Below, piece by piece: positions 46,236 to 55,129 of a DNA stretch of 64,000 nucleotides (position 1 is the stretch's first letter; each line of letters opens with the position of its first letter). Made by a program: the position numbers and the translations under genes. The stretch is taken from contig NC_002932.3 of the NCBI RefSeq assembly GCF_000006985.1, forward strand, positions 1,902,877-1,966,876. The letters are read 5' to 3'. Below the pieces are notes generated by a model, which was given only the letters and a program-made list of their open reading frames with translations, did not search any database and had not been told where the DNA came from. Origin of the DNA: Chlorobaculum tepidum TLS. Lineage in GTDB: Bacteria > Bacteroidota > Chlorobiia > Chlorobiales > Chlorobiaceae.

Positions 46236-46862
46236 TCAGACCTTTCCGCCCGAAGCGTCCAGTTCCGCAGTGGTACAACAGCACAGGTCGGACTGCACCT
46301 GGCAGAGCATGCTTTCGGTGGCCTGCTGCATGATCTTGGACATGACCGCCTCGGTCATGAATTTGAGTATGCCTTCCGGCATGAGGTTGAGCGGAAAGGA
46401 GAGTTCAAAATCGAGCGTGATGTCGGTTTCGAAATGGACTTCGGTACGCCGGTCCTCGAGAGGGTAGAGACAAATCCTCGTGTTGGCCTGCCCGACAAAG
46501 GTGTTCTTCTCTTTCAACGGCACATCAGGCACCTGCGGAGCGTTGACCCACTGGATGCACCGACCCGAAACAGCAGAGTCAGGAAAGCTTTCTTCCTCCG
46601 AAACCGGACCTGCCGGAACCGTACGGGAGCTATCGAGGTGCTCTTCGTTCTGCGTCACGAAAAAAACCGCCGTTATGGGATTTTCCCGAGGATCGTTGAC
46701 CTGAAAAATCCACTGATAGACTCCGTGCTCTTTCAGGTAGGTGACGCCGGTACAATATGGATTACACTTAAGAATCCTGACATGATCGGAGAAATAGACC
46801 AGCGAATCGTTCAGGTGCGTCTCGATGATCGCTTTTGCTCTGCTTCTTCCTACAACCTCCAT
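46236..46862 (-). CDS. SRPBCC-like protein (possibly DUF1997-type), unknown function
   Basis: This 208-residue protein resembles a polyketide-cyclase/START-like (SRPBCC) fold. An N-terminal AKAIIETHLNDSLVYFSDHVRILKCNPYCTGVTYL is followed by beta-rich sequence (QWIFQVNDPRENPITAVFFVT, TEVHFETDITLDFELSFPLNLMPEGILKFM) and a C-terminal helix (VMSKIMQQATESML). It ends with a Cys-rich tail (DLCCCTTAE). The pattern is similar to DUF1997 proteins of phototrophs, but I could not confirm this. It is a single gene, with its 5' side facing the small membrane protein and csmB. No signal peptide. Confidence 0.55.
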   Translation of the reverse strand: MEVVGRSRAKAIIETHLNDSLVYFSDHVRILKCNPYCTGVTYLKEHGVYQWIFQVNDPRENPITAVFFVTQNEEHLDSSRTVPAGPVSEEESFPDSAVSGRCIQWVNAPQVPDVPLKEKNTFVGQANTRICLYPLEDRRTEVHFETDITLDFELSFPLNLMPEGILKFMTEAVMSKIMQQATESMLCQVQSDLCCCTTAELDASGGKV

Positions 46863-47080
46863 AACAACAACACCGCTTGATCGTGAAATAAATTTTGTAA
46901 TTTTTCAATGAACGCCACCCCAAAACCAAGAGTTCCTCCTCTCATTTCGTGATCCGCATAGCCAGGCAGCGCTCAACGAACGGATCATCACAAGCAAATG
47001 CGCCCGTTGGAATGACGGTTTTTTGTTTATTTTGAACGCTTGAAAAACGGCTGCCTACTCAGAGAGACAACCTCTATGCA

Positions 47081-47221
47081 ATGAATAAAGCATCGACCAT
47101 GACCGATACGTTCAACTATACAACGATTTTCGCTCCTCTCGGCTTCTTCATCGGAGGAATCTTCCTCGTGCTTCTTCTCAACAAATTCATCGGCAAATCG
47201 CAGAATAAAAAATCAAGTTGA
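47081..47221 (+). CDS. 46-residue single-span membrane protein
   Basis: The short frame from ATG 47081 to TGA 47219-47221 encodes a protein with a hydrophilic N-terminus (MNKASTMTDTFNYTT) and one membrane span, IFAPLGFFIGGIFLVLLLNKF. A basic tail (IGKSQNKKSS) suggests N-out/C-in topology. An internal ATG at 47099 is an alternative start. No strong ribosome site is visible, which lowers confidence. It lies 375 bases upstream of csmB in a region with no other gene. Small single-span subunits such as PscE and PscF exist in the green sulfur reaction centre, but I cannot say this is one of them. Confidence 0.5.
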   Translation: MNKASTMTDTFNYTTIFAPLGFFIGGIFLVLLLNKFIGKSQNKKSS

Positions 47222-47596
47222 ACGTATCCTGCTGCAACCTCGCTGCCGCGCCAAGTACCTGGCAGGAGCTATAGCCGTCAGACAGCAAGGCGCAACTCGA
47301 TACGATCATATCACCCCAGCCAGCGCAACAGACCAGGGCCACCGCTCCTGAAATCTGTCAAAGGCGAACACACCAGTATTTCCGGCTTGCAACTCCATCG
47401 CACTGGCATCCCATACGTCCCCCGACTGTCGACAGTAATCCTGAAAACAGAAGCGATTATCAATACTTTTTTTTACATCGCCGCGCTTGCTCAACTGCTT
47501 AAAATATATTAACTTTATTTCATTATCATGAAAGCATGCCATCGTGCGGAGAATTGCTCTTATGTGCTTTCTAACAACTCAAAACATATACGCATC
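47222..47596. promoter_or_regulatory. csmB upstream region
   Basis: These 375 bases contain no supported gene. The last 130 bases are AT-rich (around 47490-47525, CTTAAAATATATTAACTTT) and probably hold the csmB promoter. There is no convincing Shine-Dalgarno sequence before the csmB ATG. Confidence 0.4.
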
Positions 47597-47824
47597 ATGT
47601 CAAACGGAACAAACATTGATGTTGCGGGTGCCATCAACACCCTTGCCGAAACTTTCGGCAAGCTCTTCCAGATGCAGATCGACGTGGCCAACACCGCGCT
47701 GAAGGCATTGGCTGACGTTGCCGAGCCTCTCGGCAAGACCGCTACCGATCTGATCGGCAGCTTCACTGGTGCAGCCACCCAGGTTCTCCAGAGCGTTTCT
47801 TCTGCTATCGCGCCGAAGAAATAA
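47597..47824 (+). CDS. csmB: Chlorosome envelope protein B
   Basis: CsmB is one of the most abundant proteins in the lipid monolayer that surrounds the bacteriochlorophyll c core of chlorosomes. The 75-codon frame gives MSNGTNIDVAGAINTLAETFGKLFQ; after removal of Met the mature 74-residue N-terminus SNGTNIDVAG matches the known C. tepidum protein. The chain is amphipathic and Ala-rich (VANTALKALADVAEPLGKTATDLIGSF), fitting peripheral insertion in the envelope. A longer in-frame upstream start at 47528 is rejected because the mature protein begins at Ser2. It is monocistronic with a strong terminator 19 bases past the stop. Confidence 0.96.
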   Translation: MSNGTNIDVAGAINTLAETFGKLFQMQIDVANTALKALADVAEPLGKTATDLIGSFTGAATQVLQSVSSAIAPKK

Positions 47825-47842
47825 GGTACACCACCTGACTTC

Positions 47843-47879
47843 AAGCACCTTATGCACTTGTGTAAGGTGCTTTTTTTTT
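47843..47879 (+). terminator. csmB terminator
   Basis: AAGCACCTTA (47843-47852) pairs with TAAGGTGCTT (47863-47872), 10 bp, followed by nine T. It separates csmB from the downstream amgK-like operon. Confidence 0.92.
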
Positions 47880-47906
47880 AGGCTCCGCATCCACCCGTCA
47901 CGCCAC

Positions 47907-48923
47907 ATGGAACTCACGGAATCGATCCGACTCCTCTTTCCGCCCGAAGAACGGGCCCAGCTCGACATCAGCGCCATCAAGGGCGACGCCTCCAACCGGC
48001 AGTACTACAGGGTCACTGGCCAAGGCAGTGTATCGGTCGTCTGCGCCGATCCAGCGTTCCGGGCAACCGCAGTGGAAAACTACCCTTTCCTGATTGTCCG
48101 CGACCTCTTCGCGCGGCACGGAATCCGGGTGCCTGAACTGCTCGGCATGGTACATGAGCAGGGACTGCTACGCCTCGAAGATTGCGGCGACCTCATGCTG
48201 CAAGACGAAGTGCCGCTCCTCGACCGCAACCGGCTTTCGGCACGCTACCGGCAGGTAATCGACCTGCTCGTTCGCATCCAGTCGATCAGACCCGACAAGG
48301 ATGCGTTGACGACTACGCTTCCCTTTTCGCTGAGTTTCGACCACGAAAAGCTCATGTTCGAGTTCGACTTCTTCATCGAACACGCCCTGAATGGCTATTT
48401 CGCAGGACGGCTCGGCAAACCGGCAATCGCTCGGCTTCGCGAGGAGTTCATCAATATCTGCGACCTGCTGGTGCTGCCGAAGCATTTCGTCCTGAATCAT
48501 CGCGATTTCCATAGCCGTAACATCATGCTGTTTCGCGCTGAACCGGTCGTCATCGACTTCCAGGACGCCCGACTCGGCCTGCCGCAGTACGACGCTGTGT
48601 CACTCCTGCGCGATTCCTACGTCCGGCTCGATCCGGGCATGGTCAATGAGCTGAAACGCTACCATTTCAACCAGCTCGTCCAACTCGGGCTGACGTCAAT
48701 GGGCGAAGCGGAATATCTCCGCCTGTTCGACCTGATGGCTTTCCAGCGCAACGTCAAGGCGATCGGCACCTTCTGCTACCAGACCACTGTGGCTGGTAAC
48801 CGCACGTTTGAACCAAGCATCGCGGCAACCCTCAGCTACCTGAGAGAGTACATCGAAGCCAGGCCTGAACTTGCCATGGCTGGCCGCCTGCTCAAACCGA
48901 TCATTCCCGAAATTTCGCGATGA
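47907..48923 (+). CDS. AmgK-like sugar kinase (APH fold)
   Basis: This 338-residue phosphotransferase of the aminoglycoside-kinase fold resembles AmgK, which phosphorylates the anomeric carbon of MurNAc and GlcNAc during cell-wall recycling. The start ATG 47907 begins MELTESIRLLFPPEERAQLDISAIKGDASNRQYYRV, matching AmgK-type GGDAS-RRYFR loops. Catalytic HRDFHSRNIML (about residue 197) and metal-binding IDFQDARLGLPQYDAVSLL follow. Its stop overlaps the start of the MurU-like gene (ATGA). The pairing amgK-murU is the recycling module known from Pseudomonas putida, which strongly supports the call. Antibiotic resistance is unlikely. Confidence 0.82.
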   Translation: MELTESIRLLFPPEERAQLDISAIKGDASNRQYYRVTGQGSVSVVCADPAFRATAVENYPFLIVRDLFARHGIRVPELLGMVHEQGLLRLEDCGDLMLQDEVPLLDRNRLSARYRQVIDLLVRIQSIRPDKDALTTTLPFSLSFDHEKLMFEFDFFIEHALNGYFAGRLGKPAIARLREEFINICDLLVLPKHFVLNHRDFHSRNIMLFRAEPVVIDFQDARLGLPQYDAVSLLRDSYVRLDPGMVNELKRYHFNQLVQLGLTSMGEAEYLRLFDLMAFQRNVKAIGTFCYQTTVAGNRTFEPSIAATLSYLREYIEARPELAMAGRLLKPIIPEISR

Positions 48924-49849
48924 ACGCTTTCGTCCTGGCTGCGGGTTTCGGCACCCGCCTGCAGCCGCTGACCGACACGATGCCCAAACCGCTCGTTCCG
49001 GTGCTGAACGTGCCGAGCCTCTGCTACTCGCTGTTCCTGCTCAAGGAGGCGGGCATCCGCAAAGCGATCATCAATATCCACCACCACACGGAGAGCCTTC
49101 GACAATTTTTTGACCGCCACGATTTCGGCAGCCTCGAAATCGTACTCTCGGAGGAGCGTGAAATTCTCGGCACCGGCGGCGGACTGAAAAAATGCGAGCA
49201 CTTGCTCGATGGAGAAGAGTTCGTGCTCATCAACAGCGACATCATCAGCGACATCAACCTGCGCTCGCTCATCGACGCGCACCAGCGCTCTGGCTGCGGC
49301 GGCACGCTCGCGCTCTATGAAACTCCGCTGGCGGCGCAGATAGGGTATATCGGTGTGCGCGACGGACTGGTGCTTGATTTCAGGAACCAGCGCGGCACCG
49401 GCCTCTCGTCATCGTTTATCTACACCGGAACGGCGGTGTTCAACCCCGAGATTTTCCGCCACCTGAAAACCGAGTTTTCCGGCATTGTCGAAACTGGCTT
49501 TTATGGGTTGGCAGACAACGGGAGGCTGGCATTGTTCGAGCATCGCGGATTGTGGCAGGATATTGGCACCCTGCCGAATTTTTACCGCGCAAACCTCGAC
49601 GATAATTTGCGTATTCTTCAGCTTGCGGGGCGCATACAACGGGAGATCGGCTTTTTTCCGCACATGATTTCAGATGATGCGTCGATCAACCCCGAGGCCC
49701 ACGTCGAAAATTCGGTGCTCGGCGCGAACTGCGCGATAGCCGCCGAAGCCATCGTGGAGCACTCGGTGCTCCTGCCCGGCACCATCATCGAACGCGGCGA
49801 GACGCTTCGTAACGCAATCGCCGCACCAGGCATCCGCATTCCACTGTAA
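48920..49849 (+). CDS. MurU-like sugar-1-phosphate nucleotidyltransferase
   Basis: This 309-residue nucleotidyltransferase has the signature VLAAGFGTRLQPLTDTMPKPLVPVLN at residues 5-30 and INSDIISDI for metal binding. In the AmgK-MurU pathway it would convert MurNAc 1-phosphate to UDP-MurNAc, bypassing fosfomycin-sensitive de novo synthesis. It is longer than P. putida MurU (about 220 residues): residues about 240-305 form a hexapeptide-repeat-like tail (HVENSVLGANCAIAAEAIVEHSVLLPGTII). It could instead make another NDP-sugar, but coupling with the kinase and the NamZ homologue 27 bases downstream favours MurNAc recycling. Confidence 0.8.
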   Translation: MNAFVLAAGFGTRLQPLTDTMPKPLVPVLNVPSLCYSLFLLKEAGIRKAIINIHHHTESLRQFFDRHDFGSLEIVLSEEREILGTGGGLKKCEHLLDGEEFVLINSDIISDINLRSLIDAHQRSGCGGTLALYETPLAAQIGYIGVRDGLVLDFRNQRGTGLSSSFIYTGTAVFNPEIFRHLKTEFSGIVETGFYGLADNGRLALFEHRGLWQDIGTLPNFYRANLDDNLRILQLAGRIQREIGFFPHMISDDASINPEAHVENSVLGANCAIAAEAIVEHSVLLPGTIIERGETLRNAIAAPGIRIPL

Positions 49850-49876
49850 ACTCCCGACAGCGCAAACGGCAACGGC

Positions 49877-51043
49877 ATGGTCATCAACGGTCTCGACATA
49901 CTCCTCCAGAATCCCGAAGTCCTGCGCCACCGGCGCGTCGGCCTGATCGCCAACCAGACCTCGGTGTCGATGCAGCTTGAATATTCGTGGATGCTGCTCA
50001 AGCGCGCTGGCGTCGAGCTGACGAGAATCTTCTCGCCGGAGCACGGCCTCTTCGCCATCGAGCAGGATCAGATCGCCGTCGGCCACCAGCCCGATATCGG
50101 CTGCGAAATCGTGAGCCTCTACGGCGACAGCGAGCACTCGCTCGCCCCGGCCCGCGAGCTGCTCGACGGACTCGATCTGGTGCTCTTCGACATTCAGGAT
50201 GTCGGCTCGCGCTACTACACCTACGTCAACACACTGGCGCTCTTCATGAAGGCCGCCGAGGGACTCGACATCGAGATCATGGTGCTCGACCGACCGAACC
50301 CGCTTGGCGGCTCGCTGATCGAGGGGCCGCAGCTCGATCCGGCGTTTCACTCCTTCGTCGGCGTCATGCCGCTGCCGGTGCGCCACGGATTGACCGCCGG
50401 AGAGATCGCCCACTTCTACCGCAACTACAAAAAGCTCGACCTCAACCTGAACGTGATTCCGATGCAGGGGTGGTCGCGCCAGATGCTCTTTCCGGAAACC
50501 TGCCTGCCCTGGGTGCCACCCTCGCCGAACATGCCCTCGTTCGAGGCTGCGGAGGTTTACCCCGGCATGTGCCTCTTCGAAGGACTGAACGTCTCGGAGG
50601 GGCGCGGAACGACCACACCATTCCTCTTGAGCGGCGCGACATTTGTCGATCCGGAAGCACTGGCCGAGCGGCTCGCCTCGATGCCGCTGGAGGGCGTCGT
50701 GTTCCGTCCGACCTGGTTCCGCCCAACCTTCCACAAATACGCTGGCGAGGCCATCGGCGGCCTTTACCTGCACGTAACCGACCACGCCCGCTTCCGCCCC
50801 TTCGCGACCGGCGTGGCCATGACCTGCGCTTTGTACGAACTCTATCCTGAACAGCTCGCCTTTCTCGACGGTGTGTACGAATTCAGGGACGACATTCCTG
50901 CATTCGACCTGCTTGCCGGAAGCAGCACGATCCGCTCGATGATTCTCGACAATCGAGACACCACCGCAATCATCGCTTCGTGGGAAAAAGACGAGGCAGA
51001 GTTCGCGGCGATCAAACCCAACTTCCACCTGTACAACAACTGA
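49877..51043 (+). CDS. NamZ-like exo-beta-N-acetylmuramidase (DUF1343)
   Basis: This 388-residue DUF1343 protein resembles B. subtilis NamZ (YbbC), which releases MurNAc from non-reducing ends of peptidoglycan fragments. Conserved blocks are RVGLIANQTSV, TRIFSPEHGLFAIEQD (acidic active-site region, Glu55), VLFDIQDVGSRYYTYVNTL, LDRPNPLGG and GLTAGEIAHFYRN, then FVDPEALAERL and PTFHKYAGEAIGGLYLHV. No signal peptide precedes the domain, so it would act in the cytoplasm on imported disaccharides, unlike the secreted B. subtilis enzyme. It lies between the MurU-like gene and a sodium symporter. Family call is firm; the operon role is inference. Confidence 0.88.
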   Translation: MVINGLDILLQNPEVLRHRRVGLIANQTSVSMQLEYSWMLLKRAGVELTRIFSPEHGLFAIEQDQIAVGHQPDIGCEIVSLYGDSEHSLAPARELLDGLDLVLFDIQDVGSRYYTYVNTLALFMKAAEGLDIEIMVLDRPNPLGGSLIEGPQLDPAFHSFVGVMPLPVRHGLTAGEIAHFYRNYKKLDLNLNVIPMQGWSRQMLFPETCLPWVPPSPNMPSFEAAEVYPGMCLFEGLNVSEGRGTTTPFLLSGATFVDPEALAERLASMPLEGVVFRPTWFRPTFHKYAGEAIGGLYLHVTDHARFRPFATGVAMTCALYELYPEQLAFLDGVYEFRDDIPAFDLLAGSSTIRSMILDNRDTTAIIASWEKDEAEFAAIKPNFHLYNN

Positions 51044-51067
51044 CATCACAACCGATCCGGGCACCTG

Positions 51068-52483
51068 TTGAGCATGCAACCTCTCGATTACGCCATCATC
51101 ATTCTCTTTCTGGCGGGCAACATGATGCTCGGTCTGTGGCAAGGACGGAGCAACAAGCAGACCTCCGACTACTTTCTCGGCGGCCACAAGCTTCCGTGGT
51201 TCGCGGTGATGCTCTCCATCGTGGCCACCGAAACCTCGGTGCTGACCTTCGTGAGCGTTCCGGGCCTGGCCTACCGGGGCGACTGGAGCTTCCTCCAGCT
51301 CGCGTTCGGCTACATCGTCGGGCGGATTCTGGTCAGCTTCATCCTGCTGCCCACCTATTTCAAACATGGCGTCACCTCGATCTATGAGGTGATCGGCATG
51401 AGGTTCGGCCACGGTATCCAGAAAACCGCCTCGGTGATTTTTCTGATAACGAGGATTCTGGGCGACGGTATCCGCTTCCTCGCGACCGGCGTGGTGGTGC
51501 AGGCGGTCACCGGCTGGCCGCTCTCGCTCTCGGTGCTGGTCATCGGCATTGTCACCCTCGTCTACACCATTTCGGGCGGGCTGAAAACCGTGGTGTGGCT
51601 CGACAGCATCCAGTTCGGGCTGTACCTCGGTGGCGGCGTTATCGCCATCGCCTTCATCCTCGCCCGCCTCGACGCGCCGCTGCCCGATCTTCTCGCGCCG
51701 CTCCTGGCCGCCGGAAAGCTGAAAATCATCGACACCGACCCGCACATCTTCACCAACCCGCTCTCGTTTGTCAGCGCCTTTTCCGGCGGTATCCTTCTTT
51801 CGCTCTGCTCGCACGGCGTCGATTACCTGATGGTGCAGCGCGTGCTCGGCTGCGACGGCCTCGGCTCGGCCCGCAAGGCGATGATCGCCAGCGGCGTGTT
51901 CGTACTCTTCCAGTTTGCGCTGTTCCTCCTGGCAGGTTCGCTGATCTATGTGTTTTTCCATGGTGCGCCACTCGTCAAAGATCGCGAATTCACCAGTTTC
52001 ATCGTCAGAGCACTGCCCGCCGGCCTCAAGGGGCTGCTGCTGGCCGGAATTCTTTCTGCCGCCATGTCAACCTTGGCCTCATCGATCAACTCACTGGCCG
52101 CTTCGACGGTCACCGACCTCATAAAAGGCAAGGCGTCGCTCAGCACATCACGCCTCATCAGCGTCGCCTGGGCCGCTGTGCTGATCGGCATCGCCCTTGT
52201 GTTCAACGAAAACGACAAGGCAATCGTCATGCTTGGCCTCGAAATCGCCTCGTTCACCTATGGCGGCCTGCTCGGGCTGTTCCTGCTCTCGAAAAGCAGC
52301 CGCAATTTCCACTCAACGAGCCTCATCGCCGGACTGCTGGCCAGTATGGCGGTGGTGTTCCTGCTCAAGCTCCTCGGCCTGGCATGGACATGGTACATTG
52401 CCGTTTCTGTAACGACTAACATCCTGACGACAGCCGGAGTCGAAGCGTTGCTTCCCGACAGGGAGTCTTTTGCACGGGAATAA
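51068..52483 (+). CDS. Sodium:solute symporter (SSS family)
   Basis: This 471-residue membrane protein has 13 predicted spans. The start is TTG 51068 or, two codons later, ATG 51074. SSS features include DYFLGGHKLPWFAVMLSIVATETSVLTFVSVPGLAYRGDWSF near the N-terminus and the sodium-site segment AGILSAAMSTLASSINSLAASTVTDLIKG (about residues 330-358). The family carries sugars, sialic acid, nucleosides, proline and others. It lies 24 bases after namZ in an apparent amgK-murU-namZ operon, so uptake of MurNAc or MurNAc-GlcNAc is the natural hypothesis. No binding residue identifies the substrate. Confidence 0.9.
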   Translation: MSMQPLDYAIIILFLAGNMMLGLWQGRSNKQTSDYFLGGHKLPWFAVMLSIVATETSVLTFVSVPGLAYRGDWSFLQLAFGYIVGRILVSFILLPTYFKHGVTSIYEVIGMRFGHGIQKTASVIFLITRILGDGIRFLATGVVVQAVTGWPLSLSVLVIGIVTLVYTISGGLKTVVWLDSIQFGLYLGGGVIAIAFILARLDAPLPDLLAPLLAAGKLKIIDTDPHIFTNPLSFVSAFSGGILLSLCSHGVDYLMVQRVLGCDGLGSARKAMIASGVFVLFQFALFLLAGSLIYVFFHGAPLVKDREFTSFIVRALPAGLKGLLLAGILSAAMSTLASSINSLAASTVTDLIKGKASLSTSRLISVAWAAVLIGIALVFNENDKAIVMLGLEIASFTYGGLLGLFLLSKSSRNFHSTSLIAGLLASMAVVFLLKLLGLAWTWYIAVSVTTNILTTAGVEALLPDRESFARE

Positions 52484-52605
52484 CCGTGTTTGCGAACAAA
52501 CCTTTATCTTGTGTAAATAGTATATGAGATAATGGCCCCATCTACCGCCCGTGTCGCAATGTACCAGAGTAGGGTTTCTGAATAACATCGAAAACACTAC
52601 GGACT

Positions 52606-52983
52606 ATGAAAACCAATGATCCCATCCTGGTCATCGAGGATGAGGACGATATCAGGCAGATGATCTGCGACATTCTCGAAGAGGACGGTTATGCTACCGT
52701 TCAGGCATCCAATGGCAACGAAGGATTGCAGCTTCTCCAAAAAACGCCCGAGATACGCATTGTCATCACCGACCTTCTGATGCCTGAAAAAGAGGGTATC
52801 GCCATGATCAGCGAACTAAGGGAAGATTTCCCATGGATCAAGGTGGTCGCTATCTCCGGTGGAGGAATCCTCATTCCGGAAAACTATCTCAACCGGGCCA
52901 AAGCCGTTGGATCCGATGCCACACTATGCAAACCGTTTGAAAGCGGCGAGCTCCTGAGCATCATAGAGGAGCTGAACCGATAA
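52606..52983 (+). CDS. Stand-alone receiver-domain response regulator (first)
   Basis: This 125-residue CheY-like receiver has the acidic pocket EDEDD at residues 11-15, phospho-acceptor Asp56 in ITDLLMPEKEG, the switch Ser in VVAISGGG and Lys in LCKPFESGEL. There is no output domain, so it would act by protein contact or as a phosphate shuttle. It begins a cluster with a hybrid kinase (74 bases on) and a second, very similar receiver; both share MPEKEG and AISGGG. The preceding spacer (52484-52605) is AT-rich and probably holds the promoter. Confidence 0.92.
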   Translation: MKTNDPILVIEDEDDIRQMICDILEEDGYATVQASNGNEGLQLLQKTPEIRIVITDLLMPEKEGIAMISELREDFPWIKVVAISGGGILIPENYLNRAKAVGSDATLCKPFESGELLSIIEELNR

Positions 52984-53056
52984 GCCCGATCGGTGTGTTT
53001 TGCCATATCAAAACCCTATCCGCCAGCGAACTGCACCCAGTCACAAACTTTCAGTA

Positions 53057-55129
53057 ATGAACAGTCACAAAACGGATGTGCCGGCAGGCGATGAAAACAG
53101 CATGCTCAAGGGGAGCATCGAAGCGCTTGAGAAAAAAATCGCCATGCTTGAAAACAGAGCCTCAATTGCCGAACAGAAGGCTGATGCGCTGAAAACAGCC
53201 CTTGAATCAGCCCGGGCAGGGTACTGGGAGTGGAATGTCGAAAACGGGACGATTCTTATCGACCGGCAATGGGCTGTCATTAGCGGTTACAACTCGGCCG
53301 ATTTTGATATGCTGACGATGGAACAGTGGCGTGAGCTGTGCCACCCGGCCGATCTTGGCGTGGTCACAAAATCGATAGAAGAGCTTCTGGATGGCAGCAT
53401 GGAGCGTCTTGAACTTGAACTGCGGGTCCGCCATAAGAATGGCGAATGGATCCGGGTGCTCGACTGCGGCAAGGTCACCGGACGCAGCAAGAACGGTAAA
53501 CCGTCATGCCTGACCGGTTCAAGGCAGGCACTGGCAAGCCTGCACGACAAACCTGAATCACCGGTAAAAAATGTGCCGGAGGAACTGCAAGCGCTGGTCG
53601 ACAATATCCCGGCGGCGATTTATCACCTTGATGTCTCAGGGCAAGCCACCATTCGTTTCCGGCCACCGGCCTTTCTGAAAACCCTTGTTTCAGAGCATGC
53701 CGGCACAACCCGGCTGAACACCCTTTCGATGATTCACCATGATGACCGGCATATGCTGAGCAACGCCTACAGCAAACTCAGAGAAGCCAAACATTCCCTT
53801 ACTCTGGTCTACCGTATAGTCACCCCGGAGGGAAAACTGCACTGGATCGAAGACCATATGAGGTCATCGTTCTCGGATGATGGACTTTTTTCAGGAATCG
53901 ACGGTATCCTGTGCGAAGTCACCGACCGGATCGCCAGACTCGAAAAAACACGCAAGCTCGAATCGCAACTGAGCAAATCGCAGAGACTCGAAACCATCGG
54001 GACCCTTGCCGGCGGTATCGCGCATGACTTCAACAACATCCTCACGCCGATTCTCGGTTACGCCGAAATGGGGCTTTCGAGTATCGATGAAGATGACCCG
54101 ATACATGAATATTTCGCTGAAATCATGCAGGCCGCAGAACGGGCACAAAAGCTTGTCTCACAAATCCTGACCTTCAGCAAGGCAGAAGAGGGCAAGACCG
54201 CGCCTGTAAGCATTCAGGAGGTCATTGACGAAGTGATCCGGCTTATGCGGCCATCGCTGCCATCGAGCGTTTCCATTGAAGAGGATATTGACAGTTCATG
54301 CCACAAGGTTATCGCAGACCCGGCCCAGATGCACCAGGTTGTCGTCAATCTGTGCACCAATGCCCTCCATGCGATGGAACAGACTGGCGGAGTCCTGAAG
54401 ATCGTGCTCAGGGAAGTGAGCACCGGAAACGGGATGCCGCCGATAGCACCGGAACTGCCTGATGGAAACTATGCAGAACTGATCATTTCCGATACCGGAA
54501 CCGGTATGGATAGCAGAGCCATAGAACGTATTTTCGAACCATTCTTCACGACAAAATCGGTCGAAAAAGGGTCTGGACTCGGCCTGTCGGTCGTTCACGG
54601 CATCGTGACCGGCGCCAACGGACATATCAGCGTTGAAAGCACGCAAGGGAAGGGTTCTGCGTTCCATGTCTGGCTGCCGGTTATCAAAAGTAACACCCCC
54701 GACAGATTGGAACAAAACCCACTGTTAGCAAAATATGCTGCCAGTGTTCTCTTTATCGACGATGAACCGGCTACAGTGAATCTGGTAACAATCATGATGA
54801 CCAAGCTCGGCTATAATATCAGGGCAGAAAACTCTCCGGTCGAGGCGCTGAAATTCTTCAGAGAACAACCAGACCAGTTTGACCTGGTAATCACTGACCT
54901 GACCATGCCTGAAATGACCGGCATACAGTTGAGCAGCGAGATCCACAAAATCGCGCCCTCGATTCCGGTGATTCTGATGACTGGATACGGAAAAATGATT
55001 GACCACGATATGCCGCTGAGACACTACGGCATAAACCACTTGTTAAAAAAACCGCTCAAGCTTGCTCACTTGGCGTTGGCTGTCAAAGAAGTACTCTCAT
55101 CAACAACCAATCTCCTCACAGAAATATGA
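53057..55129 (+). CDS. PAS-containing hybrid sensor histidine kinase
   Basis: This 690-residue soluble kinase starts at ATG 53057; a TTG 19 codons earlier is possible. An N-terminal coiled coil (about residues 16-50) is followed by a PAS domain (YWEWNVENGTILIDRQWAVISGY, about 55-160) and a second PAS-like domain (about 175-305). The phosphorylated His323 lies in GTLAGGIAHDFNNILTPILGY. The ATPase domain has CTNALHAM, ISDTGTGMD and GSGLGLSVVHGIV. A C-terminal receiver (VLFIDDEPATVNLV...VITDLTMPEMTG) ends the protein. No membrane segment is seen, so the signal is cytoplasmic (perhaps redox, light or a ligand). Its stop overlaps the next receiver gene by four bases. Confidence 0.93.
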   Translation: MNSHKTDVPAGDENSMLKGSIEALEKKIAMLENRASIAEQKADALKTALESARAGYWEWNVENGTILIDRQWAVISGYNSADFDMLTMEQWRELCHPADLGVVTKSIEELLDGSMERLELELRVRHKNGEWIRVLDCGKVTGRSKNGKPSCLTGSRQALASLHDKPESPVKNVPEELQALVDNIPAAIYHLDVSGQATIRFRPPAFLKTLVSEHAGTTRLNTLSMIHHDDRHMLSNAYSKLREAKHSLTLVYRIVTPEGKLHWIEDHMRSSFSDDGLFSGIDGILCEVTDRIARLEKTRKLESQLSKSQRLETIGTLAGGIAHDFNNILTPILGYAEMGLSSIDEDDPIHEYFAEIMQAAERAQKLVSQILTFSKAEEGKTAPVSIQEVIDEVIRLMRPSLPSSVSIEEDIDSSCHKVIADPAQMHQVVVNLCTNALHAMEQTGGVLKIVLREVSTGNGMPPIAPELPDGNYAELIISDTGTGMDSRAIERIFEPFFTTKSVEKGSGLGLSVVHGIVTGANGHISVESTQGKGSAFHVWLPVIKSNTPDRLEQNPLLAKYAASVLFIDDEPATVNLVTIMMTKLGYNIRAENSPVEALKFFREQPDQFDLVITDLTMPEMTGIQLSSEIHKIAPSIPVILMTGYGKMIDHDMPLRHYGINHLLKKPLKLAHLALAVKEVLSSTTNLLTEI

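Noticed and set aside
47528-47596. Upstream in-frame start for CsmB adding 23 residues
   Set aside because: The mature chlorosome protein is known to begin SNGTNID after Met removal, so ATG 47597 is the start.
47907-48923. Aminoglycoside resistance kinase
   Set aside because: The fold is shared, but overlap with a sugar nucleotidyltransferase and linkage to NamZ point to AmgK-type cell-wall recycling.
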